From NCBI GenBank assembly GCA_902495025.1, contig CABUWB010000020.1, forward strand, positions 1 through 13,765: a DNA stretch of 13,765 nucleotides, read 5' to 3'. Under the pieces are notes generated by a model, which saw nothing but the letters and a program-made list of their open reading frames with translations, ran no database searches and was not told the origin of the DNA. Numbering within the stretch: position 1 is the stretch's first letter; each line of letters opens with the position of its first letter. Origin of the DNA: an uncultured Eubacteriales bacterium. Its GTDB lineage: Bacteria > Bacillota > Clostridia > Lachnospirales > CAG-274. A program made the position numbers and the translations under genes. Positions 12,865-13,765 of the stretch are shown here, piece after piece.

Positions 12865-13765
12865 TTATCTGTAAAGAATTTCGTGTCTTTCTGGGCCATT
12901 GCTTACCATTGAAATTTTAACGCCGATTTTCTTTTCAACAAATTCAACATAAGCCTTAGCCTCTGCGGGCAGCTCATCATAGCTCTTAATGCCTCTAATG
13001 TCGCTGTTCCAGCCCTTAAGTGTTTCATATACGGGCTTGGCCTTGTAAAGGTTAGCCGTTGTAAGGAAGTCGTCATACACAACGCCGTCAACCTCATAGC
13101 CAACGCACACCTTGATTTCCTCAAGATAGCCAAGCACGTCAAGGCAGGTCATACAAACCTCGGTTGCACCCTGAAGCTCACAGCCGTAGCGTGTTGCAAC
13201 AGCGTCAAAAAAGCCCACACGCCTTGGTCTGCCTGTCTTTGCGCCGTACTCGCCCTTGTCACCGCCACGCTTTCTGAGCTCCTCTGCCTCATCGCCAAAA
13301 AGCTCGCTTACAAAAGGACCCTCGCCTACTGCTGAGGAATAAGCCTTTGTAATTGCAATAATATCCTTTATTTCATAAGGAGGTATGCCTGCACCGATTG
13401 CCGCATAGCCTGCAAGCGTTGAGGACGAGGTAACATAAGGATAAATACCATGGTCGGTATCCTTTAATGTACCAAGCTGACCCTCTAAGAGGATATTTTT
13501 GCCCTCTTTGATTGCATTTCTCAAAAGCTTGGAGGTATCAGTTACAAAAGGCTTAATAAAGTCCGCCTGCTCGCAGAGGGTGTTATAAACCTCCATATAA
13601 TCAACCTCGGGCTTATTGTAAAGGTACTTAAACTGGATATTTACCTTTTCATACATACCCTTGAGCTTGTCCTTAAGTCTGTCCTTTTCATAAAGCTCCC
13701 ACACCTGTATACCAACCTTTGCATACTTATCGGAATAGAAGGGCGCAATACCACTCTTTGTAGAG
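12865..13765 (-). CDS. purA: Adenylosuccinate synthetase, N-terminus beyond the window
   Basis: Joins IMP and aspartate with GTP to give adenylosuccinate, the first committed step of AMP synthesis. About 299 residues are visible, starting mid-protein at STKSGIAPFYSDKYAKVGIQV, with no stop up to the right edge; the missing part is the first ~120-130 residues with the P-loop. Visible motifs are LLEGQLGTLKDTDHGIYPYVTSS (the family form is EGAQGTLLDxDHGTYPxVTSS), GAGIPP, GPFVSEL, KTGRPRRVGFFDAVATRYG and the C-terminal SNGPERHE. STKSGIAPFY in place of the common TTGRGIGPxY marks a divergent PurA branch, which I associate with some Clostridia and archaea. A GTG at 13704 is internal, not the start. 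Confidence 0.96.
   Translation of the reverse strand, partial: STKSGIAPFYSDKYAKVGIQVWELYEKDRLKDKLKGMYEKVNIQFKYLYNKPEVDYMEVYNTLCEQADFIKPFVTDTSKLLRNAIKEGKNILLEGQLGTLKDTDHGIYPYVTSSSTLAGYAAIGAGIPPYEIKDIIAITKAYSSAVGEGPFVSELFGDEAEELRKRGGDKGEYGAKTGRPRRVGFFDAVATRYGCELQGATEVCMTCLDVLGYLEEIKVCVGYEVDGVVYDDFLTTANLYKAKPVYETLKGWNSDIRGIKSYDELPAEAKAYVEFVEKKIGVKISMVSNGPERHEILYR

Overview
The window looks like a chromosomal stretch from a low-to-mid GC, Gram-positive anaerobe of the class Clostridia, most likely an Oscillospiraceae/Ruminococcaceae gut bacterium. This is an inference from several things: strong GGAGG-type ribosome sites, sigma-A-like promoters, T-tailed intrinsic terminators, a DUF1847 protein, a PucR regulator beside a class III aminotransferase, a non-dockerin GH5 cellulase, Thr/Glu-rich lipoproteins, and a clostridial-type GT-C transferase. 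No phage, plasmid, CRISPR, rRNA or tRNA is visible.

Layout, left to right. (1) 1-2900: a GABA-type aminotransferase and a DUF1847 Cys-rich protein (minus strand, 4 nt apart, DUF1847 cut by the window edge), divergent from a PucR-family regulator (plus). Their intergenic region holds a minus-strand terminator-like hairpin in the aminotransferase leader and a perfect 15-bp palindrome. (2) 2901-3414: a 514-nt stretch with no convincing gene but dense secondary structure. It has a chain of stem-loops bounded by two near-identical minus-strand terminators, plus an orphan minus-strand promoter that would make a structured RNA of about 125 nt. (3) 3415-5322: an Lrp/AsnC regulator (minus), divergent from an acyl-ACP thioesterase and a YcxB-like membrane protein (plus). 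The divergent promoters flank a 120-bp imperfect palindrome with perfect 14-bp ends that resembles a MITE or a paired operator. (4) 5390-7721: a promoter, a membrane-anchored CBM2-like/GH5 endoglucanase, a membrane-anchored protein of unknown function, and a terminator. (5) 12692 down to 7749 (minus): a tightly overlapped six-gene operon. In order these are a GtrB-like polyprenyl-phosphate glycosyltransferase, a large GT39/GT-C-like membrane glycosyltransferase, a lipoprotein, a small winged-helix-like protein, a second lipoprotein, and uracil-DNA glycosylase. (6) Right edge: the C-terminal two thirds of adenylosuccinate synthetase with its terminator.

How the genes work together. The GtrB-like enzyme probably loads a sugar on undecaprenyl phosphate, and the GT-C enzyme transfers it outside the membrane to an unknown acceptor. 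The two lipoproteins in the same operon suggest an envelope role, with ung a passenger coupled to the last lipoprotein. The GH5 operon adds cell-attached beta-glucan hydrolysis. The PucR and Lrp genes are plausible local regulators of their divergent neighbours.

The most novel material is non-coding: the structured region at 2900-3353 and the palindromic element at 3953-4072. All functional assignments are from motif recognition by eye, with no database search.
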